Assembly: GCA_031272895.1 (NCBI GenBank)
Contig: JAISSW010000002.1
Location: 186,001 to 250,000, forward strand
Reading direction: 5' to 3'
Source of the DNA: Clostridium sp.
GTDB lineage: Bacteria; Bacillota; Clostridia; Oscillospirales; Acutalibacteraceae
DNA length: 64,000 nt
Shown: one piece after another, positions 1-10,498 of the stretch
How the letters are laid out: every line of letters starts with the position of its first letter
Position numbering within the stretch: position 1 is the stretch's first letter
The notes under the pieces: model-generated
What the model saw: the letters and a program-made list of their open reading frames with translations, nothing else
Told to the model about the DNA's origin: nothing
Databases searched by the model: none
Made by a program: the position numbers and the translations under genes

Positions 1-113
1 ACCTCCTGCCCTGCGGCGGTGCTTGTTTCCTCCGTTTGACCGCCGCCGCTGTTACCCGAACACGCCGTCAAAAAAAACAGCGCCGCGGCAAAAAGCAAAA
101 ATATCCGCTTCAA
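1..113 (-). CDS. N-terminus of a lipoprotein (partial)
   Basis: Only the first 37 codons lie in the window; the gene runs off the left edge. Read on the minus strand it opens with a TTG codon preceded by AAGGAG at a 6-nt spacing. The peptide starts MKRIFLLFAAALFF and continues into the lipobox LTAC, followed by a Gly/Ser/Thr/Glu-rich linker. This is a type II (lipoprotein) signal peptide, so the mature protein should be anchored by a lipidated cysteine outside the membrane. The tether composition is typical of substrate-binding or other surface lipoproteins, but the functional domain is outside the window and no function can be assigned. Confidence 0.75.
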   Translation of the reverse strand, partial: MKRIFLLFAAALFFLTACSGNSGGGQTEETSTAAGQE

Positions 114-213
114 GGCGTTCTCCTTTTTTGTTTTTATTTACCATTTGCACCAAGCGAATATGCCGCGCTCTGCGGCACATACTACCCTCATACAGCCAAA
201 AGGAGGGTCTTTG

Positions 214-435
214 ATGTTAGACAAAATTGCGCTGGTGCTTTCCGTAATCGGCGCGCTGAACTGGGGCTTGGTGGGGCTGTTCCAGTTTGACGCAATCGCG
301 TGGATTTTCGGCGGCTCGGCGGCGATTGTTTCGCGCATACTCTACACGCTGGTCGCCTTGGCGGGGGTATGGTGCATCTCCCTGCTGTTCCGCGAAAATG
401 CCTTGGCGCGTGAGCGCGGCGATGAGCTTGCCTAA
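214..435 (+). CDS. DUF378 family small membrane protein
   Basis: This 73-residue protein starts at the ATG preceded by AGGAGGG with a 6-nt gap; longer versions starting upstream have no ribosome binding site. It has two hydrophobic segments (about residues 3-24 and 36-60) and the sequence ALNWGLVGLFQFD, typical of DUF378 (YuzA-like) proteins of about 70 residues. Its role is unknown; the family is predicted to sit in the cytoplasmic membrane. It is divergent from the lipoprotein to its left and convergent with the lipid kinase to its right. The family call rests on length, topology and the NWGLVG-type motif. Confidence 0.8.
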   Translation: MLDKIALVLSVIGALNWGLVGLFQFDAIAWIFGGSAAIVSRILYTLVALAGVWCISLLFRENALARERGDELA

Positions 436-485
436 GAACCGGTTGCGGCGGGGTTGCTTAACAGCGGCGCTCCGTCGCCGTCTAC

Positions 486-1406
486 TTACTTTCGCGGCAG
501 CAGCATCTTCAGCTGACCGCCAACCTTGTACTCTAAGCGCAGCTTTTCGCTCCGCGGCAGCTTAAGGCATTCACCGTCGTTATCCAAATCCACGTCCCAA
601 TCGGTGTTGTCAAACTCCAGCACAAGCTCCGAGGCTTGGATATAGCACACGGCGTCGTCATAGCGCCCAAGGTCCACGTCGTTGCGGGTGTAATCCTTAA
701 TAATCCTTGCCGCAAGGCTTGGGTTAACTCTCTCTAAAATAGCAAGCTCAAACTTGCCGTCGTCAATCGCCATTGTGTCGCCGTAGATATGCACCCCTCC
801 AAAAACGTGGGAGTTGCTGACGATTGTCAGGACCGATTCCGTTTCCTTAGGCACGCCGTCCGCAATAATGCGCAGTGCGCGGCGGCGCGGTAGTTTGCGC
901 CAGCCGGACCCAAGGAAGCAGGTTAAATAAGCGGCGTGCCCCAACCTGCGCTTAAGGAAAGACGGGGTTTTGTATGGAATATCCGCCGCAAAACCAAAGC
1001 AGGAAACATAAAAAACCGGGTTCCCGTTAACCGTCAAATAGTCCACGCCGCCCTCGCTGCCGTCCATCAGCAGCTCCAAGGACGCGAGAGGGTCACTTGG
1101 CAAAAGCCCAAGGTTGCGCCCCACGTCGTTGGTTGTTCCAACGCTCAGGTGGGCGTAGCAGGCGTGCTGTTTAAGCCCAAAAAAGCCCTGCAAGGCCTCG
1201 CTGACCGTGCCGTCGCCGCCAAGAGTGAGGATAAGGTCGCATTTTTCGTTATACTCACGCACCAGCGGAACCACGGCGCCCGCCCTGTTGGATTTCACCA
1301 CAGTGCATACATAGTCAGAATCCTTAAGCCGGTTAAGCACCGCCAGCAGCAGCTCGTTATCGAAGCTGGTAGCGACGGGGTTGTAAATTACTGTGCAATG
1401 GCGCAT
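486..1406 (-). CDS. Diacylglycerol kinase-family lipid kinase (YegS/DgkB-like)
   Basis: This 306-residue protein belongs to the diacylglycerol kinase catalytic family. The nucleotide-binding loop GGDGT is at residues 63-67, and SVGTTNDVGRNLG follows as in YegS, BmrU and DgkB. The C-terminal half is the usual beta-sandwich lipid-binding domain. Such enzymes phosphorylate diacylglycerol or a related lipid at the inner membrane face, recycling head-group donors from envelope synthesis; the substrate cannot be read here. The ATG has GGAGG upstream and is served by a near-consensus promoter at 1481-1509. Length is normal and no residue looks missing. Confidence 0.85.
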   Translation of the reverse strand: MRHCTVIYNPVATSFDNELLLAVLNRLKDSDYVCTVVKSNRAGAVVPLVREYNEKCDLILTLGGDGTVSEALQGFFGLKQHACYAHLSVGTTNDVGRNLGLLPSDPLASLELLMDGSEGGVDYLTVNGNPVFYVSCFGFAADIPYKTPSFLKRRLGHAAYLTCFLGSGWRKLPRRRALRIIADGVPKETESVLTIVSNSHVFGGVHIYGDTMAIDDGKFELAILERVNPSLAARIIKDYTRNDVDLGRYDDAVCYIQASELVLEFDNTDWDVDLDNDGECLKLPRSEKLRLEYKVGGQLKMLLPRK

Positions 1407-1480
1407 TTGGTCCTCCGATATTATGTTTATTTGCTCTGTTTCCTCCGCTTGGCTGTTACCATTCCCAACCGTTACAATGG

Positions 1481-1509
1481 ATTATACCGCAAATTCTCCT
1501 CCGCGTCAA
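1481..1509 (-). promoter_or_regulatory. Sigma-A promoter of the lipid kinase gene
   Basis: On the minus strand TTGACG (1504-1509) and TATAAT (1481-1486) are separated by 17 bp. The lipid kinase start lies 75 bp downstream. Confidence 0.85.
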
Positions 1510-1559
1510 GTGTTTGACCGCACGTTCTTTATTTTCCCGCGCAAGCATACCATGTCCAC

Positions 1560-3086
1560 ATGGAAAAGACGCGCACCCGCAGGCTACTTGGCAACACGCT
1601 GCTGCTGACGGCGGCGGCGCTTATCATGCGGGCAATCGGCGTATGGTTCGGCGCCCTGCTTGAGGACCGTGCCGGAGCGCAGGGTGTGGGGCTTTTCAGC
1701 CTGCTGATGAGCGTTTATTCCCTTGCGGCTACCTTCGGCACGGCAGGTCTGCGCCTTGCCGCCGCGCGCCTTACGGCGGAGGAGGTCGATGCCCGTCGCC
1801 GCGGCGGCGGTGTTCGGCGCTGCTTTGGGCTTGCCCTGCTTCTCGGATTTTCCGCCTGCCTGCTGCTATATTTCTCCGCGGATTTGTGTGCCGCCGCGTG
1901 GTTAAGGGACGCACGAGCCGCTCCCGCCCTGCGTTTGCTTGCTCCCTCCCTGCCCGCCGCGGCGCTTTCCGCTGTGCTGAGCGGCTATTGCAAGGCGGCG
2001 GGGGCTGTTTTGCCCTATTCCGCCGTTCAGTTGACCGAGCAGGGCATTAAGATTGCCGTTACCCTACTTGCCCTTGGCGGGGCATGGCACATAAGCACGG
2101 GCGACGTGAGCGAGAGCGTATGCGCCGCAATGGCGCTTGGCATAACCGCCGCCGAATGGCTCTCCCTGCTGATGACCTTAGCGGTTTACGCCGCGTGGGG
2201 CAGACGTAGCAGACGGAGCACGGACGAAGCAAAAACTCCCTGGCGCTCCTTGCTCAGAATTGCCGTGCCGGACGGCTTGGGTGCCTGCGCAAGGGGCGGT
2301 CTGCTGACGGCGGAGCATTTGCTGATACCGCCGGGGCTGCGGAAAAGCGGCGCGGACGCCCAAAAAGCCCTTGCCTCCTACGGAACAATACACGGCATGA
2401 GCCTGCCGCTGCTGCTTTACCCCTCGGCGGTGCTGTCCTCACTCTCAAGCCTGCTTGTGCCGGAGCTTGCCCGCCTGCGCAGCCTTGGCGGCACAAGGCG
2501 AATAGACTTCGTCGCCTCGCGGCTTATTCACCTTACGCTCAGCTTTTCCCTTGGGTCGGCGGCGGTCTTTTTTGCCTTTGCTCCCCAGCTGTCACTTGCC
2601 GTCTATGGGGATTATGAGGCTGCGCACTCCCTGCGCCTGCTTGCCCCGTTGGTTCCAATAATGTACCTTGACATGACGGTGGACGGAATACTTAAGGGCT
2701 TGGACGAGCAAAAGCGTGTTATGCGCTACAATGTGCTGGATTCCGCCCTTTGCGTGCTGATGGTTCTTCTGGTGCTGCCGCCCCTGGGGGTAAAGGGCTA
2801 TTACCTTGTGCTTTACGCAAGTGAACTGCTCAACTTCTTTTTAAGCGCCAACCGTCTGCTTAGCGTTTCAGACGCCGGTCTTGCGCTGTGGGAAAGCATA
2901 GGCAAGTGCCTGCTTTGTGCGGGCGCGTCATGGGGGATAACAAGGCTGTTGTTCGGCGGGGCGGCGGAGCAAATGCCTCCCTCGCTTTCGGCGGGTATTT
3001 TGATTTTCTTCATGGCGGCGCTTTATTTTGCAATGCTTAACGCAGTGAGCAAAAAAACAAACCGCCTCGGCGCGCTGCTGAAATAA
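1560..3086 (+). CDS. SpoVB/MurJ-like polysaccharide flippase
   Basis: This 508-residue polytopic protein has about 14 hydrophobic segments. The opening LLGNTLLLTAAALIMRAIG followed by GVGLFSLLMSVYSLAATFGTAG is typical of the SpoVB/oligosaccharide flippase branch of the MOP superfamily. SpoVB proteins move lipid-linked cell-wall precursors across the membrane during spore cortex synthesis; other members serve vegetative polysaccharides. The ATG has no clear ribosome binding site, so the start is less certain than the frame. The stop lies 18 bases before feoB, which is probably co-transcribed. A cortex role would fit spoIIGA-sigE elsewhere in the window but is inference. Confidence 0.75.
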   Translation: MEKTRTRRLLGNTLLLTAAALIMRAIGVWFGALLEDRAGAQGVGLFSLLMSVYSLAATFGTAGLRLAAARLTAEEVDARRRGGGVRRCFGLALLLGFSACLLLYFSADLCAAAWLRDARAAPALRLLAPSLPAAALSAVLSGYCKAAGAVLPYSAVQLTEQGIKIAVTLLALGGAWHISTGDVSESVCAAMALGITAAEWLSLLMTLAVYAAWGRRSRRSTDEAKTPWRSLLRIAVPDGLGACARGGLLTAEHLLIPPGLRKSGADAQKALASYGTIHGMSLPLLLYPSAVLSSLSSLLVPELARLRSLGGTRRIDFVASRLIHLTLSFSLGSAAVFFAFAPQLSLAVYGDYEAAHSLRLLAPLVPIMYLDMTVDGILKGLDEQKRVMRYNVLDSALCVLMVLLVLPPLGVKGYYLVLYASELLNFFLSANRLLSVSDAGLALWESIGKCLLCAGASWGITRLLFGGAAEQMPPSLSAGILIFFMAALYFAMLNAVSKKTNRLGALLK

Positions 3087-3104
3087 TGTAACACGGAGGG
3101 CCAA

Positions 3105-5243
3105 ATGGGACTGAAAATTGCTTTGGCGGGGAACCCGAATTGCGGCAAAACCACCCTTTTCAATGCCTTGACCGGCGCGGGCGGCTACGTTGGCAACTGG
3201 CCCGGCGTTACGGTTGAAAAAAAGGAGGCGCCGCTGAAGGGCAGCAACGATGTTTATTTGACCGACCTGCCCGGGATATATTCCTTGTCGCCCTACTCGC
3301 CGGAGGAGCTTGCCGCCCGCAGCTACCTGCTATCCGGCGAAGCGGACGTGATTATCAACCTGATTGACGGCACGGCGGCGGAGCGCAGCCTTTTTCTCAC
3401 CACTCAGCTGCAGGAGATAGGCACTCCCATGGTTTGCGCCGTAAATATGCTTGACGAGCTGAAAGCCCGCGGCATAAAAATCAACACAGCCCTGCTTGCC
3501 CGGCGGCTTGGCATACCCGTACTGGGGGTGTCCGCCCTGAGGGGCGACGGCTTGGAGGAGCTTGTTGCGGCGGCAAGGGAGTCCGCAAAAAAAGCCGCAG
3601 CTCCGCCGTCGCCGCGCTTTAGCGAGCAGCTTGAGGCCTGCCTTGAGCGGCTAGGCGGACTTGCCGGCAAAACAGGGCGAAGCCGGCGTTTTTATGCCCT
3701 TAAGCTATTTGAGCGCGACGCCTTGTTCCCCTCGCCAAGGGGAGCAGAGGAGCTTATACGCGGCTGTGAGAAAAGCCTGGGCGACGACTCGGTCAGCCTT
3801 ATAATACACGAGCGCTATTCTTATGTTGACAGGCTTGCCGCGGGTATTTTTTTGTTGCCTGACGCAAAAAAGCGGCTTTCTCCCTCAAACAAAATAGACC
3901 TTTTGCTGACTAACCGCCTGCTTGCTTTGCCAATTTTTGCCGCAATAATGGCTTTGGTGTATTTCTTTTCCGTGGGCGGCGTGGGCAAGGTTTTCAGCGA
4001 TTGGTTCACCGACGGCGTTTTTGGCGGCGGCTGGAGCTTTTTCGGCTTACAGCTGCCCGGGGTGCCGGAGCTGATTTCCTGCGCGCTGGACAGCCTGCGC
4101 GTCGCCGGGTTTATTCGTGCGCTGGTCTTGGATGGTATTGTTGCGGGCGTGGGGACTGTGTTGGGCTTTTTGCCGCAGCTTGCCCTGCTTTTTTTGTGCC
4201 TTGGCTTTTTGGAGTCCTGCGGCTACATGGCAAGGGCAGCCTTTGTTTTGGACGGGGCGCTGAGGTACTTCGGGCTTTCCGGGCGCTCCTTCATACCTAT
4301 GCTCTTGGGTACGGGCTGCAGCGTACCGGGAATTATGGCAAGCCGCGCCATAGCGGACGAAGCGGCAAGGCGGCTGACGATAATCACCACGGGCTTTATT
4401 CCATGCAGCGCAAAGCTTCCGGTCATTGCCCTGTTTGCGGGCAGCTTTTTCGGCGGGGCTTGGTGGGTTTCCGCGGCGGCTTATCTGCTTGGGGCGGCGG
4501 CGGTTTTGCTCTCCGGCGTGCTGCTCAAAAAAACAAGCCGTCTGCGCGGCGGCAGCCAGCCGTTCGTCATGGAGCTGCCCGCATACCGTCTTCCCTCCCT
4601 GCTCAGTCTTGTTCGCTCTGTTCGCGGCAGGGCGGGAGCCTTCATAAAAAAGGCGGGCGGAGTCGTCCTGCTCGCCTCCGTGCTGCTGTGGTTTGCCTCC
4701 GGCTACGGCTTTGGGGACGGCGGAATAATCGCCGCCGGCATGGAGGATAGCCTGCTTGCCTCGCTGTGCAGGGGGCTTTCGCAGGTCTTTATCCCTTTGG
4801 GCTGGGGCGATTGGCGCAGCGCCGCCGCCACCCTGACCGGGCTGCTGGCGAAGGAGAACATTGTGGGTACCCTTGGCGTACTATATCGGGGCGGCGGGCT
4901 TGAGTCCGCGCTCCGCTGCGCATACAGTCCGGCGGCGGCGGGCAGCCTGCTTGTGTTTAATCTGCTTTGCTCCCCCTGTGTGGCTGCAATGGGTGCAATG
5001 CGCCGTGAGCTTGGCAGCCGCCGGTGGTTCGCCGCCGCGGTGCTTTACCAGTGCACGCTGGCATATTTCGCCGCGCTTTGGGTTTATCAGCTCTCCATAT
5101 TTTTTAGCGGGGCGGGCTTTACTCCTTGGACCGCCGCCGCCTTTTTGAGCCTTGCAGCCTTTGTTTTTCTGCTTGCCCGCAGGGACGGCAAAACAAAAAA
5201 GGGAGGTGCTGCCCTCCCCTTGGCGGTAAGACGCAGGCTATGA
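3105..5243 (+). CDS. feoB: Ferrous iron transporter FeoB
   Basis: This 712-residue protein has the full FeoB layout: an N-terminal GTPase domain with G1 GNPNCGKTT (residues 9-17), a DLPGIYSLSPYSPEE switch region and an NMLDE G4 motif, then two Gate domains in a polytopic C-terminal half. FeoB imports Fe(II) across the inner membrane. The ATG follows GGAGG. No feoA is adjacent and no iron-regulator site fits in the 18 bases after the spoVB-like gene. The stop codon overlaps the convergent dnaA stop by six bases, and the last codons carry the dnaA terminator on the other strand. Confidence 0.95.
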   Translation: MGLKIALAGNPNCGKTTLFNALTGAGGYVGNWPGVTVEKKEAPLKGSNDVYLTDLPGIYSLSPYSPEELAARSYLLSGEADVIINLIDGTAAERSLFLTTQLQEIGTPMVCAVNMLDELKARGIKINTALLARRLGIPVLGVSALRGDGLEELVAAARESAKKAAAPPSPRFSEQLEACLERLGGLAGKTGRSRRFYALKLFERDALFPSPRGAEELIRGCEKSLGDDSVSLIIHERYSYVDRLAAGIFLLPDAKKRLSPSNKIDLLLTNRLLALPIFAAIMALVYFFSVGGVGKVFSDWFTDGVFGGGWSFFGLQLPGVPELISCALDSLRVAGFIRALVLDGIVAGVGTVLGFLPQLALLFLCLGFLESCGYMARAAFVLDGALRYFGLSGRSFIPMLLGTGCSVPGIMASRAIADEAARRLTIITTGFIPCSAKLPVIALFAGSFFGGAWWVSAAAYLLGAAAVLLSGVLLKKTSRLRGGSQPFVMELPAYRLPSLLSLVRSVRGRAGAFIKKAGGVVLLASVLLWFASGYGFGDGGIIAAGMEDSLLASLCRGLSQVFIPLGWGDWRSAAATLTGLLAKENIVGTLGVLYRGGGLESALRCAYSPAAAGSLLVFNLLCSPCVAAMGAMRRELGSRRWFAAAVLYQCTLAYFAALWVYQLSIFFSGAGFTPWTAAAFLSLAAFVFLLARRDGKTKKGGAALPLAVRRRL
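5195..5218 (-). terminator. Intrinsic terminator of dnaA inside feoB
   Basis: On the minus strand a GGGAGG/CCTCCC stem (5201-5206 with 5213-5218) with a 6-nt loop is followed directly by six T residues. It lies 20 bases past the dnaA stop and within the last codons of feoB. Confidence 0.85.
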
Positions 5244-6527
5244 CTTTATGTTGCTCAACACATCGTTGACTATTGCCCTCACCTGTGCGTTGTTGCGCAT
5301 TTCAAATTCCATTTGCCTCAGCGAATACATAACCGTACTGTGGTCGCGCCCAAAGGCCTTGCCAATCTGCTGCATGGAAAGGCTTGTAGCCTGCCTGGCG
5401 CAATAGATAGCCGCCTGGCGCATAATAACCGTAGTGGCGTCCCGCTTTTTTCCGCGAATGCTCTCCGGGGTGCCGCCAAACGCACGGGCAATCTCCTCCA
5501 CAATACGCTCTATTAAAACCTCCGGTGGTGCGGACTCCTCCAAAATATCCTTTATCGCAAGCTCTGCTGTAATGCGGTTGGGCTCCATTCCGTTTAGCGC
5601 CACATATGCCTGCATACGCCTTGCCGCGCCCTCAAGCTGTCGCACGTTGCTGCGCAGCTTATCCGCAATAAAGCTTACCACGTCGTCGGGTATATAGGAA
5701 TTAAACTCATGCGCCTTGCGCTTGATTATGGCAATCCTTGTTTCCAAATCCGGCGGCTGAATATCGGCAATAATACCCATTTCAAAGCGGGTGCGCAGGC
5801 GCTCGTCCAAGGTGGCAATCTCCTTGGGCGGTCTGTCGGAGGCTAAAACAACCTGACCGCCGTTGCCCACAAGCTCGTTGAAGGTGTGGAAAAACTCCTC
5901 CTGCGTCGCCTCCTTGCCTCCTAAGAACTGCACGTCGTCCACAAGCAGCACGTCAAGGCTGCGGTATTTTTGGTGGAAGGCACCCGTATCCTGCCGCGAA
6001 ATGCTTTGGATAAGCTCATTGGCAAAGGCCTCTCCGCTTGTAACTATGGTGCGCGCGCTTGGGTTATCAGAGCTGATTTGATGCAAAATGGCCTGCATAA
6101 GGTGGGTTTTGCCAAGCCCGGAATTGCCGTAGATAAACAAGGGGTTGTAAACCTTGCCCGGGCGCTCCGAAACGGCGACCGCCGCGGCGTGGGCAAACTT
6201 GTTGCTTGAGCCCACAACAAAGGACTCGAAGGTTTGCGTAACCGCCGGGGCTGTGCTCTTCTCCGCGGAGGCGGGCTTTTCGGTGCCGTCCAACAAAACG
6301 GTGACGGGTAAGCTGTAGCCCATTACACGCTCAAATGCGCCCTCAATCACGTCCATGAATTTTTTTTCTATTATGGGTTTTTTGAACGCACTTGCCTTGA
6401 TAACGGCGTGCTCCTCGTCAAATTCGGCGAACTCTAAATCCGCCAGCCAGACCTTGTAGGTCATCTCGCTGACGCTTTCCTTAAGTGCCTCGTGCACCAT
6501 ACCCAATATTTCCTCAAAAGATTCCAC
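5238..6527 (-). CDS. dnaA: Chromosomal replication initiator DnaA
   Basis: This is a 429-residue DnaA. Domain I opens with VESFEEILG; the AAA+ domain has Walker A GNSGLGKT (134-141) and Walker B LLVDDVQ (194-200); the C-terminal DNA-binding domain carries the DnaA signature GRDHSTVMYS. The protein binds DnaA boxes and opens the origin. A GTG at 6527 is chosen because it matches the family N-terminus; the same frame opens 24 codons earlier but that part has no DnaA similarity. The gene has a consensus promoter at 6619-6648. dnaN is not adjacent, and the 100 bases upstream hold no obvious DnaA-box cluster. Confidence 0.95.
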   Translation of the reverse strand: MESFEEILGMVHEALKESVSEMTYKVWLADLEFAEFDEEHAVIKASAFKKPIIEKKFMDVIEGAFERVMGYSLPVTVLLDGTEKPASAEKSTAPAVTQTFESFVVGSSNKFAHAAAVAVSERPGKVYNPLFIYGNSGLGKTHLMQAILHQISSDNPSARTIVTSGEAFANELIQSISRQDTGAFHQKYRSLDVLLVDDVQFLGGKEATQEEFFHTFNELVGNGGQVVLASDRPPKEIATLDERLRTRFEMGIIADIQPPDLETRIAIIKRKAHEFNSYIPDDVVSFIADKLRSNVRQLEGAARRMQAYVALNGMEPNRITAELAIKDILEESAPPEVLIERIVEEIARAFGGTPESIRGKKRDATTVIMRQAAIYCARQATSLSMQQIGKAFGRDHSTVMYSLRQMEFEMRNNAQVRAIVNDVLSNIKS

Positions 6528-6618
6528 CGTATTCGCCCCCAAAAAACAAACAGAATATCCAAACGCAAGGCAAACGCCCGCGCGCACCCCTTTCACCAAG
6601 AGTTATCCCGGAGAGAGA

Positions 6619-6648
6619 ATTATACAACATTTTAAGCCATCTTGTCAA
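6619..6648 (-). promoter_or_regulatory. Consensus promoter of dnaA
   Basis: Minus strand: TTGACA (6643-6648), 18-bp spacer, TATAAT (6619-6624), about 90 bp before the dnaA GTG. Both hexamers match the sigma-A consensus. Confidence 0.9.
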
Positions 6649-6676
6649 ACGGCGGCAGCATGGGAAATTGTGGGTA

Positions 6677-7042
6677 TTATGTCCCAAAAGCGTCCGCAAG
6701 CCAGCGGATTTTATACGGACGCCCCGCTTCGTTCAAAAATACCTCGGCTACGTCGAAGCGCGGCTGCAGCTCCAAGGGGTTATCAAGCATAAACTGCTGC
6801 GCCGCAAGGATGATTTTTTCCTGCTTTTGCGGCGTTACAGCCTCCGCCGGGCTGCCGAGCATACGCCCGCCCCGTGCCTTAACCTCCACAAACAGCAGGT
6901 ATTCCTTGTTGCGCGCAATAATATCCACTTCGCCAAAGCGGGTATGGAAGTTGCGCCGCAGCAGCTCAAAGCCGTGTGAAAGCAAATACTCCGCGGCGGC
7001 GTCCTCGCCAAGGTTACCCGTTGCCTGCGTTTTGCTTGGCAT
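6677..7042 (-). CDS. yraN: YraN family (UPF0102) nuclease-fold protein
   Basis: This 121-residue protein has the YraN pattern: GNLGEDAAAEYLLSHGF at the start, then GEVDIIAR and FVEVKAR, the core of a PD-(D/E)XK nuclease fold. Family length is about 120 residues, so it is complete. YraN proteins resemble Holliday-junction resolvases by fold, but their cellular role is not settled. It lies six bases downstream of glnS and is probably co-transcribed with it. The dnaA promoter begins 28 bases after its stop, and I see no terminator between them. Confidence 0.9.
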   Translation of the reverse strand: MPSKTQATGNLGEDAAAEYLLSHGFELLRRNFHTRFGEVDIIARNKEYLLFVEVKARGGRMLGSPAEAVTPQKQEKIILAAQQFMLDNPLELQPRFDVAEVFLNEAGRPYKIRWLADAFGT

Positions 7043-7048
7043 GGTCGC

Positions 7049-8710
<1,662 letters not shown>

Positions 8711-8738
8711 GGTCAAGCTCCTTAGACAAAGTCAGTTA

Positions 8739-8768
8739 ATTATACACTATTTTGGCAGTAAAAGGCAA
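8739..8768 (-). promoter_or_regulatory. Promoter of glnS-yraN
   Basis: Minus strand: TTGCCT (8763-8768), 18-bp spacer, TATAAT (8739-8744). The leader to the ATG is only about 25 nt, too short for a T-box. Confidence 0.8.
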
Positions 8769-8789
8769 GCGGCCGCGCACATAACGGCA

Positions 8790-10421
8790 TTAAGCCTGCC
8801 GCAGGCAGCCCTCAATGCGGCTCCGTACCCGCTCCTCGCCCAGCACACGGCAAATTGCCCACAGGTCCGGCGTGTTTTCCCTCCCCGTTATCGCAAGGCG
8901 CAGAACCGCGGAAACATCCCCAACGTGACCCTTAAAAGCGGTCGGGTTTTCTTTGTATTCCTTGGGGCTTGCGGCGTAGCCAAGGCTCACCGCCAGCTCG
9001 CGGATTCTCCCAAACCAAGCTTCCTTGTCCTCATTGCTGTAGCTATAGCCCCGCAGGATTTCCTCCCCGCCGGGGACGGGCGCGGGGGTAAACAGCTCGT
9101 CGAAGAAATAGGCTGTGTAGTCCTCTACCTCGCCGTAACGGCTTATATCCTTGCGCGGCTTTTTTGCCCCGTCGCGGTCAATAGCAAGGATTTGCCCCAA
9201 ATAGCCTGGGTGCTTTGCTGTCAGCGCGGCGAATTGCGGGGCATAGCTCCCTGCCCATTCGCTTACCTCCCGCGCAAGGTCGGCGCCGCTTATCCCCGCG
9301 ATAACCCCCTTGCTAACGTCCGTAAGCTTAACTAAGTCGAACAGCGCACCGGAGGCGCTCATGCCCTTGAGCGTGAACGGAAAACCCTCGCGCGGGGCTG
9401 TGGGGTTGGCTCTGCGCCAATCCTCAAAGCGTGAGCTGACCAGGCACATTAGGTATTCCAAAACAGCGGCGGCGGGGTAGCCCTGCTCTGTGAACCAGCT
9501 GACTGCGGCCTCCGGGTCCTTGCGCTTGGAGAGCTTGCGCTTGCCTCCCCCGTCCTGCTTCATTAGGGCGGAAATGTGGGCATATTTGGGCGGCTTAAAG
9601 CCGCAGGCACGGAACAGCTCCAAGTGCAGGGGGACGGACGCCAGCCATTCCTCTGAGCGTATGACATGGGTTGTACGCATAAGGTGGTCGTCCACGGCGT
9701 GGGCAAAGTGATAGGTAGGCATGCCGTCCGTTTTTAGTATAACCGCGTCAAGGATATTCGCGGGCATTTCTATCTTGCCGCGCACCTCGTCCGTGAAAAC
9801 AACACGCTCGTCCTCACGGCAGGCGGAGCGCAGACGAAGCACCCACGGCTCTCCCGCCTTAACACGGGCTATTGCCTCCTCCTCGCTCAGGTCACGGCAG
9901 CGCGCCCACTTACCCCAATAGCCCTTTTGCGGCGCAGCGGCACCCTCTTGCTCTGTACGCATGGCGTTCAGCTCCTCCTCGCTGCAAAAGCAGGGGTAGG
10001 CAAGCCCGTTAAGCACAAGCTCGCGCGCAAACGCCTGATATATCTCCCGCCGAGCGCTTTGGACATAAGGACCATAGCCGTCCGCCCGCGCGGCGTCGTT
10101 CAGCACCTCGTCCATGTTGTCCGGAACAATGCCGAACTCGCCAAGGCTTTGCAGCAGCGCCTCAACCCCGCCCTGAACCTCCCGCTTTTTATCGGTATCC
10201 TCTATGCGCAAATAAAAAACACCGCCGCTGCTCCTTGCCGTCAGCAGGTTAACAAAGGCCGTGTAAAGGCTGCCGATATGTAAAAAGCCCGTGGGGCTTG
10301 GCGCAAAGCGGGTCACGCGGGCACCCTGAGGCAGCTCACGTTGTGGGTAGCGTTCCTCTAAATCGGCGGGCAAGGGCAGCGCGGCGGGGAAAAGCGCCGC
10401 CGCAAGGGAGCTGTTTTGCAT
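8790..10421 (-). CDS. gltX: Glutamyl-tRNA synthetase
   Basis: This 543-residue class I enzyme charges tRNA-Glu with glutamate. It has RFAPSPTGFLHIGS (HIGS at residues 48-51) and KLSKRKD at residues 296-302, and is longer than the usual 480-500 residues. The KLSKRKDPEA form and the extra N-terminal stretch of about 30 residues resemble a GluRS branch I associate with clostridia; that recollection was not checked. The ATG at 10421 has AAGGAG 7 nt upstream; the open frame continues further upstream through the promoter and is not coding there. Neighbours are glnS downstream and rodA upstream, both on the same strand. Confidence 0.93.
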   Translation of the reverse strand: MQNSSLAAALFPAALPLPADLEERYPQRELPQGARVTRFAPSPTGFLHIGSLYTAFVNLLTARSSGGVFYLRIEDTDKKREVQGGVEALLQSLGEFGIVPDNMDEVLNDAARADGYGPYVQSARREIYQAFARELVLNGLAYPCFCSEEELNAMRTEQEGAAAPQKGYWGKWARCRDLSEEEAIARVKAGEPWVLRLRSACREDERVVFTDEVRGKIEMPANILDAVILKTDGMPTYHFAHAVDDHLMRTTHVIRSEEWLASVPLHLELFRACGFKPPKYAHISALMKQDGGGKRKLSKRKDPEAAVSWFTEQGYPAAAVLEYLMCLVSSRFEDWRRANPTAPREGFPFTLKGMSASGALFDLVKLTDVSKGVIAGISGADLAREVSEWAGSYAPQFAALTAKHPGYLGQILAIDRDGAKKPRKDISRYGEVEDYTAYFFDELFTPAPVPGGEEILRGYSYSNEDKEAWFGRIRELAVSLGYAASPKEYKENPTAFKGHVGDVSAVLRLAITGRENTPDLWAICRVLGEERVRSRIEGCLRQA

Positions 10422-10448
10422 CTGGTTTCTCCTTGGCTGTTTTGCGGT

Positions 10449-10478
10449 ATTATAGCACAAAACGGCACACAGTAGCAA
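10449..10478 (-). promoter_or_regulatory. Promoter of gltX
   Basis: Minus strand: TTGCTA (10473-10478), 18-bp spacer, TATAAT (10449-10454), about 30 bp before the gltX ATG. Confidence 0.8.
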
Positions 10479-10498
10479 GCAGGAACCGCCATTTTTGC

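Noticed and set aside
8717..8740. T-box riboswitch before glnS or gltX
   Set aside because: Leaders are only 25-30 nt and no T-box sequence is seen.
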